Origin: Dicaeum eximium
Lineage: Eukaryota; Chordata; Aves; Passeriformes; Dicaeidae
NCBI GenBank assembly: GCA_013396995.1
Contig: VWZP01003889.1
Coordinates: forward strand, 682,001-746,000
Reading direction: 5' to 3'
DNA length: 64,000 nucleotides
The first letter of the stretch is position 1, and each line of letters begins with the position of its first letter. Below the pieces are notes generated by a model. It ran no database searches. It saw only the letters and a program-made list of their open reading frames with translations, and was not told the origin of the DNA. Made by a program: the position numbers and the translations under genes. Shown in pieces: positions 61,092 to 64,000 of this stretch.

Positions 61092-64000
61092 ATTTGCCTT
61101 TATCATGTGTCATGTCCTGCATTATAAATCAAGACTTGGCAAAAAAAAAGAATGTATAGAGATGCCAGATTTGTAATGTATGCCTTTTATTATTTATTAA
61201 TTCTTATTTTCATTTTTGACTGAGAATCACTTGATATATATTATGATTTCCCAAGCTTTCCTCTGTATTGAACAACTGTCAATGCTACCTGAGATGTATT
61301 ATAGAAAGAATGTCAACTCCTCATTCATCTGTGTAAAGTAGGCTCTTATTAAGGGGTTGACTTTTAAAAAATCTTCTTTGCTTTCTAATATAAGCCAAAA
61401 CAAATAAAAAGAAAAAATTGAAGTTGACTAGAAATTTGAAATGAGGAAAAAAAATGGGGACAAAGGGTGATTAATTCTTGCTAAAAACCAGGGACTTCTC
61501 CCAGTGTCTTAACTGAGCATCAAAGACCTCATCTTCCTGGAAAGAAGGAAGAATAAAATCCAACAGCCAAACTTAAAATTGATATATTAAGGAACCTAAG
61601 TTGCTACATTAATCATCCTTTCTGGAAATTTGCATGGAATTCTGTATTTATTTCTCCATAGACTACTGTCCAAGGATACCCAAATCTGTCTTTTTTTCCT
61701 ATACTATAATTTCTGATAAATGAAACTCATTATCTCAACAAAATAATTCTGCTTCATTGCCATGCACTGTAGATGGCTTTTAATGTCTAGATTATGTTTC
61801 CAGTCTAATACCTAGAAAAAACCCACCTGTTTTGAGAAGCTTTCAGAAGAATTTAAAGTCTTGTAACCAAGTCAAGCTGCACAGAATGTTTTGGTGAATG
61901 ACACATCTGAATACTGTCTACAGCTGCCCAAATCCTTGCTCACAATTTTACATCCTGCTTCACGTTGGTATTGGGAAAACACTAAGTCAAAACTACTGTA
62001 AATATGTAATCTGAGTAATTTATTATGTCAGCCTGAAACATTGCCCAGCTGTCACATCCTTCATGAAGCTGCTGCTGTTGTGGAATACTTATGTTTCTAC
62101 CACAGCAGCTCATTGCAAAACTGTAAAAAAAGACAAGTAAATATGGAAATTATGGTGCCTGAGGAAAACCTTCCGCTCTCAGTACAGTGAGAACCAGCTC
62201 AGGCAAGAGGAATTTGATTCTGCTCCTCTGCTGCAGAAAGGCACTGAGCTTGGCCATATGACAGGAGGAATTGGATTACCTGCATGTAAAAAGGTTCAGG
62301 ACAATTGCAGGGCTCATGTTGTAAAGATGAAAGGACTGCCTGCACTTTTTAGTGCTGAAAGCTGAACTCTGGCCCACCTAAATGCTCCAAGGCTGCTGGG
62401 GTCTTTGGGAGACTGAAAATTGATCTAGTTCCTGTTAATATCATTCATGTTCACTGTACCTACAGTCCCAAACAGGAATTAATCTCTCATGAATGTGTGC
62501 CAGGCATTGGAATAAACCTGACAGCTTGATGAGAGGATCCCAAACAGGGCTGTGGATACACCCAGCTTAAACTGCTGGGAGCTTTTAATCAGAGGCATCT
62601 GAATTTAATTCTCGAGGAAATGGTATTAAATTTATTCCCCACCGCCACTGATGGGTTTAAGAACAAGACAAGGCATGAATTACTGCTATTTTCTTCTAGG
62701 TCTTTTTGTCAGATCAGACTTGGGTTCTGCATATCTTGCTGTCTGTCTGCCTGTCTGTTTATCCAGCTGTCTGTCTCTCTATATCAGCTCTTTGGCCTGT
62801 TTCATAAAGCATCAAAGTTGACATTTCTTGGACATCTTTGGACAAATGCAAGCAATAATTTCAGAGCAATAATTCATTACTTAATTTCTCAGGTAAGAGA
62901 TGATTATATGAGGCAAAACCCAGCCACAAGCAATGTGCGAAGTAAACAGACTTTTCACAGAGGAGACTGTCTCATCCTCCTTGTGATCCTTGAATTCAAA
63001 ATGTAAATCCACTGGGATTATATAATTTCATAGCTCAGAAATTAATGTGCCACATTTCATTAGGGCCTCTGGCTGCTTCACTGCAGAATGTTTTCTCCTC
63101 TTGATTCCATCTGTGATTTGCAGTTGGAAATCCAAAATGGACCAGTCTGGGATTCTGCTTCAGCACTGTCTCATCTGACAAACTGTTTAATAAATGCCCT
63201 GAAAAAGGGATGTACAGCCTGCTCCTGAATAGCCTTTCACCAGATGCCAACAAAACTGTTTCCAAAACTGTACCTGCCTGACTATAAGAGATTGTAATGA
63301 TTTTCTTGTCAGGCAGCTTCCCCTTCACTGAGCTGCTTGCATGTTGTTGAATTGGTCTTGTGTCAGTAGCCAAAGATGTTGAATTTCCTGGCCTTGAATA
63401 CCACAAATTGCAAACACTGCATGATGTCAGTGGATTTCAAAAATTACATAGAATGAACCATCATTCTCATTGGCTATGAAGAGAAAGAAAGATCCGCTAT
63501 TACTGTTAATATATTTTTAAAGATTAACCATGGTAATTTATTCAGGTTTTCATAATGCTCTCTATCATAAAATATGCACATTAAGGACCCTGTAAGTGAT
63601 TTTGGTCAGTATGTCATTTCAAAAAAGCATTTCCTGAGTTTGTGCCAACTGACTTCACTGCAGCCACACTGAAATATTGAAGTATCTTCACTGGAAACCT
63701 TTTCTCTGGCATTTTATCATTGATTCTGTTTTGATGTGTCAGCTTCAATATGGTGATACTTCAGCACTTAGATATCAAGGCTCTACACCACTCATATCAG
63801 CATTTCTGACAATCACGGGGCCTCTCCCAGGCTTGTGCAGCTTTAATAATGTTTGCAATATACTTCAGACTCCTCAGAACAGAACAGAAGCTATTGTTTT
63901 AAAAAATTCCCTATCACAAAGTTGACCTCTCTGAAAAATCCCCTGGCACTGGTTTTCTTCTGGCAACAACCCACTAATGAAAGATGTACATGTGTTATCC

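Larger units (their letters stand above)
57406..64000. other. Gene-free interval
   Basis: No gene recognised. Holds the 31-bp palindrome at 57843-57873, a TTTTTAAAGG direct repeat near 57930-57950 and a (TA)n tract at 61073-61091. The longest open frames (62620-63006 plus and 63035-63406 minus) resemble no known protein. Confidence 0.65.

Noticed and set aside
62620..63406. Adjacent open frames of 128 (plus) and 123 (minus) codons
   Set aside because: Neither resembles a known protein, and there is no start context, splice signal or composition shift.

Overview
This is vertebrate nuclear DNA, most likely from a bird. The coding evidence is a set of short exons with GT-AG introns. The only transposon remnants I can name are two CR1 LINE 3'-end fragments (CR1 is the dominant avian/reptilian LINE), and interspersed repeats are otherwise sparse. 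The window is AT-rich, with two marked single-N positions and one 40-N gap, so it is a draft-assembly segment. No bacterial or viral gene layout is present.

Bases 1-14,333 hold the 3' end of one plus-strand gene, DPP10 (inactive dipeptidyl peptidase 10, a Kv4 channel auxiliary subunit). Seven exons (5313-5507, 6781-6835, 10376-10475, 10984-11042, 11131-11203, 12783-12856, 14196-14333) join in frame. They encode the last 230 residues of the extracellular alpha/beta-hydrolase domain, ending in the DPP10-type acidic tail PQEPEEDE. The catalytic serine position is glycine (GKGYGGY), which separates DPP10 from active DPP4 (Ser) and from DPP6 (Asp, from memory of the family). Bases 1-5312 are intron. 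A probable 3' UTR of about 2.1 kb follows the stop codon.

From about 16.5 kb to 64 kb I recognise no protein-coding gene. This fits the large gene-poor interval that follows DPP10 in other amniotes. It holds simple repeats, the two CR1 pieces (47516-47663 plus; 55470-55562 minus), three G-quadruplex motifs, two perfect inverted repeats, a small CpG-rich patch and two exon-like islands with good splice signals. The most striking structural feature is an ungapped 1,352-bp direct duplication (44018-45369 and 45755-47106). Its first copy is bounded on both sides by a single N, which points to an assembly artefact rather than biology.

I found no convincing undescribed biological system. The best leads are the exon-like islands at 18412-18446 and 33455-33560, the competing splice donors at 5508/5512, and the duplicated block.
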